A stretch of 54,377 nt of DNA, taken from an uncultured Bacteroidales bacterium (GTDB lineage Bacteria > Bacteroidota > Bacteroidia > Bacteroidales > UBA932). Numbering within the stretch: position 1 is the first letter of the stretch; each line of letters starts with the position of its first letter. Shown piece after piece: positions 41,916 to 51,194 of this stretch. Both the position numbers and the translations under genes were made by a program. The DNA lies in assembly GCA_905233275.1 (NCBI GenBank), contig CAJODR010000006.1:1-54377 (forward strand), in the 5' to 3' direction. The notes under the pieces are model-generated. The model did no database searches and was not told the origin of the DNA. It saw only the letters and a program-made list of their open reading frames with translations.

Positions 41916-44633
41916 ATGAAAAGAATCTACATATTCATAATATCTCTTCCTCTGCTACTGGCAGGTGCGACGGCCTTCGCCCAGGAGACTTCCGCGGTCC
42001 TGTCGCAGATGGATTCGATTGTGCTTGGCAACCAGTTCGGTCTCATGGCAGGCGGCAACGCATCCAAGGATGCTTCCCTCTTCGAGAAGAGCCCGGAAGT
42101 TGACATTGCCAAGGCCCTCTACGGACAGTTCTCCGGCCTCCTTGTCAAGCAGGGAAGCGGCCGCAGCGAGGACAACCAGTCGAAACTCCGCCTTCACGGC
42201 CACAGCCCGCTGATTCTCGTCGATGGATTCCCGAGGGAACTCAATGACCTCACGGGTCTCGAAATCGAGAATATCACCATCCTCAAGGATGCCACGGCCG
42301 CGGCCCTGTACGGTGTCAAGGGCGCCAACGGTGTCGTGATGATCACCACCAAGCGCGGTAAAGCCACACCTCTCCAGGTGACGGCCAAATACCAGTACGG
42401 CTACTCCACTGCTGTCCGCAATCCCGAATTCGCGGATGCATACACTTACGCGTATTTCATGAACCAGGCGAGCAAGCTCGACGGTATCGCCCAGCGTTAC
42501 AACGCCGACGCAATGAACGCCTTCTACTACAACTCTGATCCATACGCCTATCCCAACGTTGACTGGTGGAGCCAGATCTTCCGTAATCACGGTGACGACC
42601 ACCGCGCGCAGTTCACGTTCACCGGCGGCAGCCTCAACTTCCGTTACTTCGCCGCTGTGGATTACCTCAAGAACAATGCGATGTACGTCACTCCGAGCTC
42701 GGATGACCGCTACAACGCCCACACCTATGACAACCGCCTCGGCATCCGTGCCAACGTCGACGTGAATCTCACCAATTCGACGGCGATGAAGATCGGCGTC
42801 ATGGCCCGTCTCTCCGAGTTCAACAAGCCATACTACCTGAGGAGCAACAGCATCGAGAAGCTTCTGTACAAGATTCCCGCAGCTGCATTCCCCATCAAAC
42901 AGGAAGACGGAACGTACGGCGGATCAGCCATTTACGGCAACGCCAACCCGGTGGCCCAGTTCCAGGAATCCGGCCAGAACCAGTATTCCCAGCCCAAGGT
43001 GCTGGCGAACATGACTCTCCGCCAGGATCTTAATGATCTGGTTCCCGGTCTCTCCGCCGACGCATCGGTAGCATTCGACTACATCGGCAAGATGACTGAG
43101 ACCGCCACCAAGGAATTCCGTTATTCGGAAATCGCCGACGGCGTCCAGAAATGGTACGGAACCAACTCCAAGACCCTCGATTACAGCCACTGGTTCAGCA
43201 GCCTTTCGATGAAATTCGAAATCCAGGGCCGCCTGAACTATACCCACCGTTTCGGTGAGGACCACCGCCTCGACGCCCACGCGGCATACCGCCAGCGCAG
43301 CTGGATCGAAGCCGAGCGCAACGAGTCCTCCAAGACGCAGGAATTCCTCGCCACAGCCACCTATTCGTGGAAGGACCGCCTGTTTGTGGACGCTGTGGTC
43401 AACTATTCCGGTTCGGCATATCTCGCCCCCGGCAGCCGCTTCAACCTCTATCCGGCCATCAGCGTTGCCGGAATCGTCTCCAAGGAACCTTATGTTAAGG
43501 TATACGGTTCATTCGGTCTCTCCGGCTCTGACGGCGACCTCGAGCACGAACTCTGGAGGCAGGCATACGGCAGCGACAACGGTCACAGCTACAACTTCGG
43601 TCTCGCCCCGTCCAGCTATTCCGGACGTGCCGAGGGCGACATGGCAGCCCTTACGCTCGCCCCCGAGCAGGCCGCAACGCTCAATCTCGGTGTTGAGACC
43701 AAGCTCTTCAATGACCGTCTCTCCGCCCGCGCCGACGCCTTCTACGAGGACCGCACCAAGATCCTGATCTCCCCGTCCAACGTTTCGGAGATCATCGGTA
43801 TCGGTATCAGCGAGCAGAGCCTCGGTGAGAACAAATACAAGGGTGTCGACCTCAGCCTTGAATGGAACGACAAGATCGGAGAAGTCGAATACGGTGTCTA
43901 CGGCAACGCCAGCTGGCTCTTCACAGAGGTGGTTGACGACGGCCAGGCATACCAGGCCTACGATTACCTCTACCACAAAGGCAACCCCGTCGGACAGTGC
44001 TATGGTCTCGAGGCCATCGGATTCTTCCATGACCAGACCGAGATCAACAATTCCCCGAAGCAGACCTTCGGCGAAGTCCGTCCCGGTGACATCAAATACC
44101 GCGACCAGAACAATGACGGCGTGATCGACAATCAGGACCGCGTCAAGATGTTCGGATCCACCACCCCGCTGCTGCAGTACGGTTTCGGACTCCACGCAGG
44201 ATGGAACGGATTCCAGGTATTTGCTGATTTCCAGGGCATTACCGGTGTAACGGTGAGCCTCCTCGACTCCCCGCTCTACCAGCCCCTTACCGGCAACAGC
44301 ACCATCTCCACGACATTCCTCAACAGGGAAATCCCCTGGACTCCTGAAACTGCCGACTCGGCCACGATGCCCCGCCTCACCACCCTTGACGGTGACAACA
44401 ACTATCGCAGCGGCTCGCTGTGGTACCGCGACGGCTCGTTCCTCAAGCTCCGCAATGTCGGTATCTCCTATACTATTCCCCGCAAGCTCCTCAAGATTTG
44501 CGACGCTACCGTCTCCCTCAACGGGACCAACCTGTTCAGCGCAGACAAGATCAAGTTCGCCGATCCGGAGCAGCTCGGAGCCTACTATCCCTCCACGCGG
44601 GTCGTATGGGCCGGTGTCAAGTTCAACTTCTAA
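41916..44633 (+). CDS. second SusC-like transporter lacking the N-terminal CarboxypepD_reg domain
   Basis: A 905-residue TonB-dependent transporter starting at the ATG at 41916 (an in-frame ATG at 41904 is also possible). The signal peptide ends ATAFAQ. The protein then passes almost directly into the plug: VDIAKALYGQFSGLLVKQGSG, LILVDGFPRELNDLTGLEIEN and ANGVVMITTKRG. There is no carboxypeptidase-regulatory-like domain, and the ~40 residues between signal and plug show no clear TonB-box consensus. The barrel ends in the usual aromatic (FNF). It is about 150 residues shorter than the first SusC. It pairs with the SusD-like gene that follows 15 bases later. Confidence 0.92.
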   Translation: MKRIYIFIISLPLLLAGATAFAQETSAVLSQMDSIVLGNQFGLMAGGNASKDASLFEKSPEVDIAKALYGQFSGLLVKQGSGRSEDNQSKLRLHGHSPLILVDGFPRELNDLTGLEIENITILKDATAAALYGVKGANGVVMITTKRGKATPLQVTAKYQYGYSTAVRNPEFADAYTYAYFMNQASKLDGIAQRYNADAMNAFYYNSDPYAYPNVDWWSQIFRNHGDDHRAQFTFTGGSLNFRYFAAVDYLKNNAMYVTPSSDDRYNAHTYDNRLGIRANVDVNLTNSTAMKIGVMARLSEFNKPYYLRSNSIEKLLYKIPAAAFPIKQEDGTYGGSAIYGNANPVAQFQESGQNQYSQPKVLANMTLRQDLNDLVPGLSADASVAFDYIGKMTETATKEFRYSEIADGVQKWYGTNSKTLDYSHWFSSLSMKFEIQGRLNYTHRFGEDHRLDAHAAYRQRSWIEAERNESSKTQEFLATATYSWKDRLFVDAVVNYSGSAYLAPGSRFNLYPAISVAGIVSKEPYVKVYGSFGLSGSDGDLEHELWRQAYGSDNGHSYNFGLAPSSYSGRAEGDMAALTLAPEQAATLNLGVETKLFNDRLSARADAFYEDRTKILISPSNVSEIIGIGISEQSLGENKYKGVDLSLEWNDKIGEVEYGVYGNASWLFTEVVDDGQAYQAYDYLYHKGNPVGQCYGLEAIGFFHDQTEINNSPKQTFGEVRPGDIKYRDQNNDGVIDNQDRVKMFGSTTPLLQYGFGLHAGWNGFQVFADFQGITGVTVSLLDSPLYQPLTGNSTISTTFLNREIPWTPETADSATMPRLTTLDGDNNYRSGSLWYRDGSFLKLRNVGISYTIPRKLLKICDATVSLNGTNLFSADKIKFADPEQLGAYYPSTRVVWAGVKFNF

Positions 44634-44648
44634 ACCGGGAAACGAGAT

Positions 44649-46328
44649 ATGAAAAAGTTCTTATACATCATTTCCGCAGCACTGCTGCTCGCAGGTTGTA
44701 ATTTCCTGGATTTCGACGAGACTTCCTCCCTCTACGACCGCGATGATATGTACTCCACATACAGCAACATCCAGAAGATGATGACCAACATCTATGGCTA
44801 TATGCCCTGCAAGGAAATAGCCGATATCTCCGATGCTATGCGCGACTGTGGCAGCGACGACGCTGAATTCGGTGATCCTTCCGCCTCCATCCAGCGCTTC
44901 AACAACGGCAACTGGTCAGCTCTTTCCACCGTTGACACAAAGTGGAGTTTCTACAATGCGATACGTTCCGTAAATGAATTCCTCGAATCCATCGAGAACG
45001 TGGACATCTCCCGCTACAAATATGACGCAAAGTACTCCAGGTGGCTTGAACACCTCAAGTACTATCCTTACGAGGCCAGAACCCTCCGCGCATACTACCT
45101 CTTCGAACTGGCACGCCGCTACGGTGACATTCCCGTTCCGCTGACGATGCTTTCCGTCTCCGAGGCCAACTCCATCGAGAAGACCCCCTTCGACGACGTG
45201 ATCGACTTCATCGTATCGGAATGCGACGACTGCGCCGCCAACCTGCCTACCACCTTCATGGGCATGCTTGACGACGAATACGGCCGCGTCACAAAGGGAT
45301 TCGCCATGGCCCTCAAGACCAAGGCTCTCCTCTATGCTGCCAGCCCACTGTTCAACACCTCAAACGACAAGACCAGATGGCTTAAAGCCGCAAAGGCCGC
45401 ACAGGACCTGATGAACACCAACCTGTACACTCTGGATCCCAACGAGACCTGCAACAGCGTACAGTCTCCCGAGGTCATTCTCCAGATCATGCGTTCAGAA
45501 AGCAACAGCTTCGAGAAGAACAACTTCCCGGTGCGCTTCACCGAAGGCAAGAGGACTTACATGTCCGGTACCTATCCTACGCAGAACCTCGTCGACGCCT
45601 TCCAGACCATCAACGGCTATGACATCACCCTCACCGAGGACGGATGGCAGACCGATGATCCCGACTTCGACATCACGAGGCCTTACGAGGGCCGCGATCC
45701 GCGCTTTGCACGTGCCATCCTCGCTGACGGCATGGAATTCAAGAGTTCGGTCATCGAGACCTTCGTCGGCGGCGCAGACTATTCTGCAACGCGTGCCGAC
45801 CTCGGTAGTCCGACAGGATACTACCTCCGCCGCTACATCATGCCGACCTCCAGCTTCGAATATGAGGCCGAGGTAAAGAACAAGCACAGCTGGATTGTAG
45901 CCCGCTATGCAGAGATTCTCCTCAGCTATGCCGAGGCGGCCAATGAGTACTTCGGCGATCCCGACGCCACCGACGGCACCCTCACAAAGAGCGCCCGCGA
46001 GGTCCTCAACATGGTCCGCGCCAATGCCGGCATGCCCGACGTCGACGCAGCCGGCTACGAGGCCTTCAAACAGGCAGTCCAGCGTGAGTGGAGGGTCGAA
46101 TTCGCCTTTGAGGACCACCGTTTCTGGGATGTCCGCCGCTGGAAAATCGGCGACTCCACCCAGAAAGTCATCAACGGCGTACAGATCGTCCGTGCCGGTG
46201 AGAAGAAGGAATACTCCCTCATCAAGGTCGAAAGCCGCCCCTGGGCCGACAGGATGTATCTCTATCCCATCCCCCAGTCAGAGCTCTTCTGCAACCCTAA
46301 CCTTGCTCCCCAGAACAAGGGATGGTAG
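44649..46328 (+). CDS. second SusD-like lipoprotein
   Basis: A 559-residue SusD/RagB-family lipoprotein (lipobox LAGC, Cys17). The helical repeat region has YYPYEARTLRAYYLFELARRYGD and WIVARYAEILLSYAEAANEYFGD, and the C-terminus has MYLYPIPQSELFCNPNLAPQNKGW. It is the partner of the second SusC-like protein. The two SusD proteins are clearly different in sequence, so the two pairs probably take up different products or are tuned to different glycan sizes. Confidence 0.94.
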   Translation: MKKFLYIISAALLLAGCNFLDFDETSSLYDRDDMYSTYSNIQKMMTNIYGYMPCKEIADISDAMRDCGSDDAEFGDPSASIQRFNNGNWSALSTVDTKWSFYNAIRSVNEFLESIENVDISRYKYDAKYSRWLEHLKYYPYEARTLRAYYLFELARRYGDIPVPLTMLSVSEANSIEKTPFDDVIDFIVSECDDCAANLPTTFMGMLDDEYGRVTKGFAMALKTKALLYAASPLFNTSNDKTRWLKAAKAAQDLMNTNLYTLDPNETCNSVQSPEVILQIMRSESNSFEKNNFPVRFTEGKRTYMSGTYPTQNLVDAFQTINGYDITLTEDGWQTDDPDFDITRPYEGRDPRFARAILADGMEFKSSVIETFVGGADYSATRADLGSPTGYYLRRYIMPTSSFEYEAEVKNKHSWIVARYAEILLSYAEAANEYFGDPDATDGTLTKSAREVLNMVRANAGMPDVDAAGYEAFKQAVQREWRVEFAFEDHRFWDVRRWKIGDSTQKVINGVQIVRAGEKKEYSLIKVESRPWADRMYLYPIPQSELFCNPNLAPQNKGW

Positions 46329-46336
46329 AAGTCAAC

Positions 46337-47797
46337 ATGAAAAACGAACGCATTATGAAAACCATATTCAAAACCGCTCTTTGCCTGTCAGCCCTCCTGC
46401 TTGCATTCTCCTGCACGCTGGATGAGATTGACTCGCAGATGACCGACGAAGAGGCCATCACCTCCATCCGTCTGGAATGCGACGCGCTCGAGTCCTATAC
46501 GATCCAGGCCAAACCCCAGGCCGTATCCTTCAGCGTGACGTCCACCACTCCCTGGTCCGTCACCTGCCCGGACGAATGGCTGACCATCACCCCTTCGTCC
46601 AGTGACGTATCCAGCCTCTCTGAAGATATCGTCGTCAAGGCCACCGCCAACGAAGCGTTCCAGGACCGTACCACCACCCTTACGATCAAGGGTAAGAATA
46701 CCGATATTTCCTATCAGGTCACCATCACCCAGCTCCGCAAGGGCAAGCTCATCGTCATGCCTTTCACCGAAGAATTCGAGAAGACCGGCGGCGAGCTCCC
46801 CATCTCCATCGAGGCCAACCTCGCATGGGAGATCAGCGCTGCTGACAACTGGCTGACATTCAGCGAATCCAGCGGCATCGGTGACGGCTCTGCCAAGACC
46901 ATTCAGGCTATCGCAGAACAAAACAATTCCCTCGTCCGCGAGACCACCGTCACGGTGACCTCCGGCGACGCGAAATACCAGTTCAACGTAACCCAGAAGG
47001 GTGAAATCCTCGAATTCGAACCCGTAGAGAATACTGTCATCGACCGTAAGGGCGGCGAGATCCTTCTCGGCGTCAATGCCACCGGTGAATGGATTGCCGA
47101 AACGGACAACGAGGACTTCAAACTCGAGAAAGTCAGCAACAACCAGCTGAAGGTCTCCGCAGCGTTCAACAACAAGTTCGCACCCCGCCAGGCCACTGTC
47201 ACCCTGAAGCCCGCTTCATCCGAAGTTGACATTGACGGAGGTTCTGTCACCTTTACCCAGGACATCAACTTCAAGATGGAAGGCAACTGCGAAGTCCTCT
47301 CCGACGGATCTGTCAAGATCAGCAGCGGCGCGGTATCCCGCGTGGTTACCCTTGACGAATACCGCGAGAAGCTCGACCTCAAGCTTACCTTCGGCGAAGT
47401 TCACTTCGACAGCAGCGCCCAGCTCTGGGTCCAGGGCAAGTGCGGAGGCGTAAACCTCTACAACCAGCTCACCATCGGCGGAAACACCCGTATCCGTACG
47501 GACGGAACAATGGCAAACGGAGCCAGCAGCTACACGAGTACCAAGTACTCCATTACTGTCGACGAACTCAACGCCATGACAACGTACGAGTACAAGTTCG
47601 AACCGAATGCGAGCAATCCTGAAAAACTTGACATGGCATTTTACGTCAACGGAACTGAAAAGGTCAAACACTCAGGCCCCAACCCGTTCTACTATGACGA
47701 AAGTGCTTCCACCTACTACTTCGGTTTCTACTCGTCTACGAGCGACAACACCTGGTACGTAGTCAAGTCCTGTGACATTCAAACTGTTGATAATTAG
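46337..47797 (+). CDS. BACON-domain surface lipoprotein (putative glycan-binding)
   Basis: A 486-residue lipoprotein from the ATG at 46337 (an ATG at 46355 is also possible), lipobox AFSC. Three or more BACON-type Ig-like repeats can be seen between about 35 and 310: SVTSTTPWSVTCPDEWLTI, ISIEANLAWEISAADNWLTF and LLGVNATGEWIAETDN share the W-x-V/I-x-x-x-x-x-W-L pattern. The C-terminal ~170 residues form an unfamiliar beta-rich domain ending YYFGFYSSTSDNTWYVVKSC, plausibly the carbohydrate-binding part. Its position after the SusCD pairs is that of a SusE/F-type surface glycan-binding protein. Confidence 0.85.
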   Translation: MKNERIMKTIFKTALCLSALLLAFSCTLDEIDSQMTDEEAITSIRLECDALESYTIQAKPQAVSFSVTSTTPWSVTCPDEWLTITPSSSDVSSLSEDIVVKATANEAFQDRTTTLTIKGKNTDISYQVTITQLRKGKLIVMPFTEEFEKTGGELPISIEANLAWEISAADNWLTFSESSGIGDGSAKTIQAIAEQNNSLVRETTVTVTSGDAKYQFNVTQKGEILEFEPVENTVIDRKGGEILLGVNATGEWIAETDNEDFKLEKVSNNQLKVSAAFNNKFAPRQATVTLKPASSEVDIDGGSVTFTQDINFKMEGNCEVLSDGSVKISSGAVSRVVTLDEYREKLDLKLTFGEVHFDSSAQLWVQGKCGGVNLYNQLTIGGNTRIRTDGTMANGASSYTSTKYSITVDELNAMTTYEYKFEPNASNPEKLDMAFYVNGTEKVKHSGPNPFYYDESASTYYFGFYSSTSDNTWYVVKSCDIQTVDN

Positions 47798-47808
47798 AAA
47801 TGACAGTC

Positions 47809-49347
47809 ATGAAAAAAGTATTCTCAATTATATTGGCCGTTTCAGCCCTCCTTGCAGGGCTGACCGGCTGCGGTACCAACGAGGAGCCTCTTGCCGAGGA
47901 TGCGGTGGACCTCCGCTACAGGGTAGCCAATGAGTACAATCTCGACGCTATCTCAGCCAAGCCCATCACCATCGTCGTCAAGTCCTCCAAACCGTGGACA
48001 ATCCGCAGTTACCACCCTGACTGGTGTATCATCGAGCAGGAAGAAGGCGAAGGTGTCGACCCCGAACTGGTACATGTCGGAAAGGGCGAGAACACTACCG
48101 TGCGCGTCCAGTATTATGACAACGACCAGCTCGACGACCGTATTGACTACCTCGAAATAGCCAGCGACGGATACATCGGAAAGAAAGTCACGATCTACCA
48201 GAAAGGTATCGCTTACATGAACATTCCCGAAGCCGACATCGAGGGAGGCCTCTTCGTTGAAAAAGCAGGAGGCGAACTCACGATCACCGTCAAGTCCAAC
48301 CAGGACTGGACGGCAAAGGTAGTCGAGGGCAACTGGCTCACCATCACCGAGGGTGCTTCCGGCACGCTCGACGGCGAAGTCAAGCTCACTGCAAGTGAAA
48401 ACTCCGGTGAGAAGCGCTATGCATACATCGGCCTCTACGACCGCCACGGCGAAGAACGTGCGATGATCAAGGTCACTCAGGACGGCGTCCAGCTCGACCC
48501 GGCGACCTTCGAACTCCGTGCCAGCTTCGACCAGCTCTCGACTACGCTGAGCGTGGTCGCCAACACCAAGTGGGTAGCCCGCAAGGGAAGTGAATCCGAC
48601 GACTGGTACACCATCGATAATCCTGACGGACACGACGGTGACGGCGTCCTTAACATCACCCTGACCAAGAATGAGAAGGATGCCCTCCGCAAGAGTTTCA
48701 TCGTAATCACCACCGTTGCCGCCAATCCCGACGATGCAGTGGCAGAAAAGGAAATCGTCATCAAACAGGCATACGAGATCCTTCCTGTCCGCAAAGCCAT
48801 GGACGATGACGAAATGGGCGCCTGGGGTTCCGACTGGGCCAATGCACCCTCTTACACCAAGGATTACGGAACACTCTTCGTAGCCAAGTCCCGTCTCCAC
48901 AACGGCAGCATGCCGTTCGGCACCTACACCTTCCGCTGGAAGGATTGGCAGGGTGGCGCACGTATCCGTCACTGGTTCTGCTTCGACGAAAGCTGCGAGC
49001 TCAAATTTGACATCCGTCCCATTGACGCCAAGTGCAGCTTCGACTTCAACGTCGCCGGTGACGGCAACAAGCCAAGCATCAGCGCCTACACTGCAGTCGA
49101 CTGGAATCAGCCGATTGAAATCACCTTCAAGTTCGACCCGAGCGGCTCCGAATACTGCCACGTCACCTATCTGGTCAACGGCGCGGAAGCCGGCAGCTTC
49201 GATACTTCCGCATCCCTGCTGCGTTCCGTCAAATGGGGATCGAAGATCAACATGTACGTTGGCTGCGACCAGGTATCCGACCAGCCGACCGGCCAGGGCG
49301 TCCTCGAATGGTACGAGTACACAGCACCTATGAATTGGGATGAATAA
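47809..49347 (+). CDS. second BACON-type surface lipoprotein (putative glycan-binding)
   Basis: A 512-residue lipoprotein (lipobox LTGC, Cys21, starting at the ATG at 47809). It has the same plan as its neighbour: three Ig-like repeats (VVKSSKPWTIRSYHPDWCII, ITVKSNQDWTAKVVEGNWLTI, SVVANTKWVARKG) covering about 35-330. A C-terminal beta-rich domain (345-512) contains FRWKDWQGGARIRHWFCFDE and ends LEWYEYTAPMNWDE. That domain aligns in outline (length, ending on a strand with aromatic residues) but not obviously in sequence with the C-terminal domain of the preceding protein. Exposed Trp and Tyr residues fit glycan binding. Confidence 0.82.
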   Translation: MKKVFSIILAVSALLAGLTGCGTNEEPLAEDAVDLRYRVANEYNLDAISAKPITIVVKSSKPWTIRSYHPDWCIIEQEEGEGVDPELVHVGKGENTTVRVQYYDNDQLDDRIDYLEIASDGYIGKKVTIYQKGIAYMNIPEADIEGGLFVEKAGGELTITVKSNQDWTAKVVEGNWLTITEGASGTLDGEVKLTASENSGEKRYAYIGLYDRHGEERAMIKVTQDGVQLDPATFELRASFDQLSTTLSVVANTKWVARKGSESDDWYTIDNPDGHDGDGVLNITLTKNEKDALRKSFIVITTVAANPDDAVAEKEIVIKQAYEILPVRKAMDDDEMGAWGSDWANAPSYTKDYGTLFVAKSRLHNGSMPFGTYTFRWKDWQGGARIRHWFCFDESCELKFDIRPIDAKCSFDFNVAGDGNKPSISAYTAVDWNQPIEITFKFDPSGSEYCHVTYLVNGAEAGSFDTSASLLRSVKWGSKINMYVGCDQVSDQPTGQGVLEWYEYTAPMNWDE

Positions 49348-49359
49348 TACGACTGAATT

Positions 49360-51192
49360 ATGAAAGCGATTTACAAATTAGCCTTGTTATTATCAGCGGG
49401 TCTTTTCGTCGCAGTATCCTGCCACGACAAGGACGATCCCGTCAATCCCGAGCCGGATGAAGTACAGCCCGTTACCAAGACCCTCACATTCGTCCTCCCC
49501 GAAAACAGCGTTTCGGGGAAGACGGCCTGGGTCGCCGGTGACAAGATTGTCGTACACGGAGAATATGCCAAAGACCAGGTGACCGTCACCCTCGCCGCCG
49601 GAGACATCTCCGCGGACGGCAAGAAAGCCACCCTCTCTGTCAGCGGCCTCTATCCCTACGAGCGCGACGATGTCAGCAGCACACTCTATGCAGGCTATCC
49701 TGCCGATGCTGTAGACAATCTCAAGCACTGCTTCTTCTACACCAAGTTCAAAGACACCAACAATCCCCTGATGGCGGCCTGCAACACCGGAGACTCATTC
49801 AACTTCGTGGATCTCTGCGCAGCGATCTCCTTCACCGTGGACGGCGATTATGATTCCTACATCCTCGCCGGCAACAAGAAGGAAACCCTCGGTTACGGCC
49901 AATATCAGGTGAAAATCACTCCTGACACACAGAACTATCTTCAGTACACCTCCGACCCTATTATCACTCTCGAAGGCAACATGGAGTCCGGCACCAACCT
50001 GGTCTACATTCCCAACGGTGTAAACCTCAAATCCGGCCTTACCATCAAACTGAAGAAGGACGGCACCACCGTCAAGATCCTCAAGACCGCCGATGCAGAA
50101 GAGATTACCCACGGCCTGGTGACAGACCTTGGTGACATCACCGAAGAAATGATTGACTATGTGGATCCCTTCTCGGCCGACATCATGGACATCGATGCCG
50201 CAGGCAACGCCAACTGCTACCTCGTCACCGAGCCCGGAAAATACAAGTTCAAAGCTGTCAGGGGCAACAACCCGACCGCATTCCTTGAAGATGTCGACGA
50301 CGCCATCGTCCTCTGGGAGACCTGGAACAACGCCGAAGAAGTCGTAGCCGGAAGCGTGATACCGACCGTATCCTACGCCGAAGACTACATCATCTTCCAG
50401 ACTCCGGACGAGCTCCATCCCGGCAACGCAGTCCTTGCAGCCAGAAATTCTGACGGTGTCATCCAGTGGAGCTGGCACATCTGGGTGCCTTCCACCGCCA
50501 TCACCACCAACACCTATGGCATCTACGACAAGGAGATGATGGACCGCAACCTGGGCGCCCTTGTGGCCGCAGAGGAAGGCGTTCCTTCGCCTATCGAGTC
50601 GTTCGGTCTTACCTACCAGTGGGGCCGTAAAGACCCGTTCCCGGGACCTTCCGCTCCCAAGGCAAGCTCCAATGCGACAATTGCCGGCAGTGTCGAATTC
50701 GGCCAGGCAGAAGGTACCGGCTCAGGCGACATCAGCAAGATCACCCTTGAGCAGTCCATCGCAAATCCCACCCTGCTCGGCTTCTCTCAGAACGGCGACT
50801 GGGTGCTCGTTTGCGACAGCGACCTCTGGAAGGACAGCGAGAAGACCATCTACGACCCCTGCCCGGTCGGTTACCGCGTCCCCGCGAAGAATGCCAATCA
50901 GCCATTCCACTCAAGTGACCTGACCACCCAGGAAGGCTGGTCCGAGAGCGTCGACAACCTCCAGTTCACCCTCGGAAGCCCCAAGGCTGTATTCCCGCTT
51001 GCCGGTTACCGCGACGACTACGGTCCCGCCAGCATGACACATGCCTACGACCGTGCCGTTTACTGGACAGCACATGCTTCGGCTGAAGCCATCACCGGTT
51101 CTTATGTGAACGTACGTTCGCCTAACAGCAAGCACGCAATGTCCGAAGCCGGCAAGTCCCGTGCAGGTTCCGTCCGCTGCGTAGTCGAATAG
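49360..51192 (+). CDS. fimbrillin-like lipoprotein with Fib-succ-type C-terminal domain
   Basis: A 610-residue lipoprotein (lipobox AVSC, Cys21, then HDKDD). The N-terminal ~250 residues resemble fimbrillin/Mfa-type beta-sandwiches (KTAWVAGDKIVVHG near the start, NLVYIPNGVNLKSGL later). The C-terminal part (about 285-610) is a domain also found in the next gene product: ANCYLVTEPGKYKFKAVRGN, IQWSWHIWVPS, MDRNLGALVA, YQWGRKDPFPGP, YDPCPVGYRVP and a closing SVRCVVE. This matches the Fibrobacter-succinogenes-major-type adhesin domain. No enzymatic motif is visible, and I infer a surface glycan-binding protein. Confidence 0.82.
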   Translation: MKAIYKLALLLSAGLFVAVSCHDKDDPVNPEPDEVQPVTKTLTFVLPENSVSGKTAWVAGDKIVVHGEYAKDQVTVTLAAGDISADGKKATLSVSGLYPYERDDVSSTLYAGYPADAVDNLKHCFFYTKFKDTNNPLMAACNTGDSFNFVDLCAAISFTVDGDYDSYILAGNKKETLGYGQYQVKITPDTQNYLQYTSDPIITLEGNMESGTNLVYIPNGVNLKSGLTIKLKKDGTTVKILKTADAEEITHGLVTDLGDITEEMIDYVDPFSADIMDIDAAGNANCYLVTEPGKYKFKAVRGNNPTAFLEDVDDAIVLWETWNNAEEVVAGSVIPTVSYAEDYIIFQTPDELHPGNAVLAARNSDGVIQWSWHIWVPSTAITTNTYGIYDKEMMDRNLGALVAAEEGVPSPIESFGLTYQWGRKDPFPGPSAPKASSNATIAGSVEFGQAEGTGSGDISKITLEQSIANPTLLGFSQNGDWVLVCDSDLWKDSEKTIYDPCPVGYRVPAKNANQPFHSSDLTTQEGWSESVDNLQFTLGSPKAVFPLAGYRDDYGPASMTHAYDRAVYWTAHASAEAITGSYVNVRSPNSKHAMSEAGKSRAGSVRCVVE

Positions 51193-51194
51193 CC

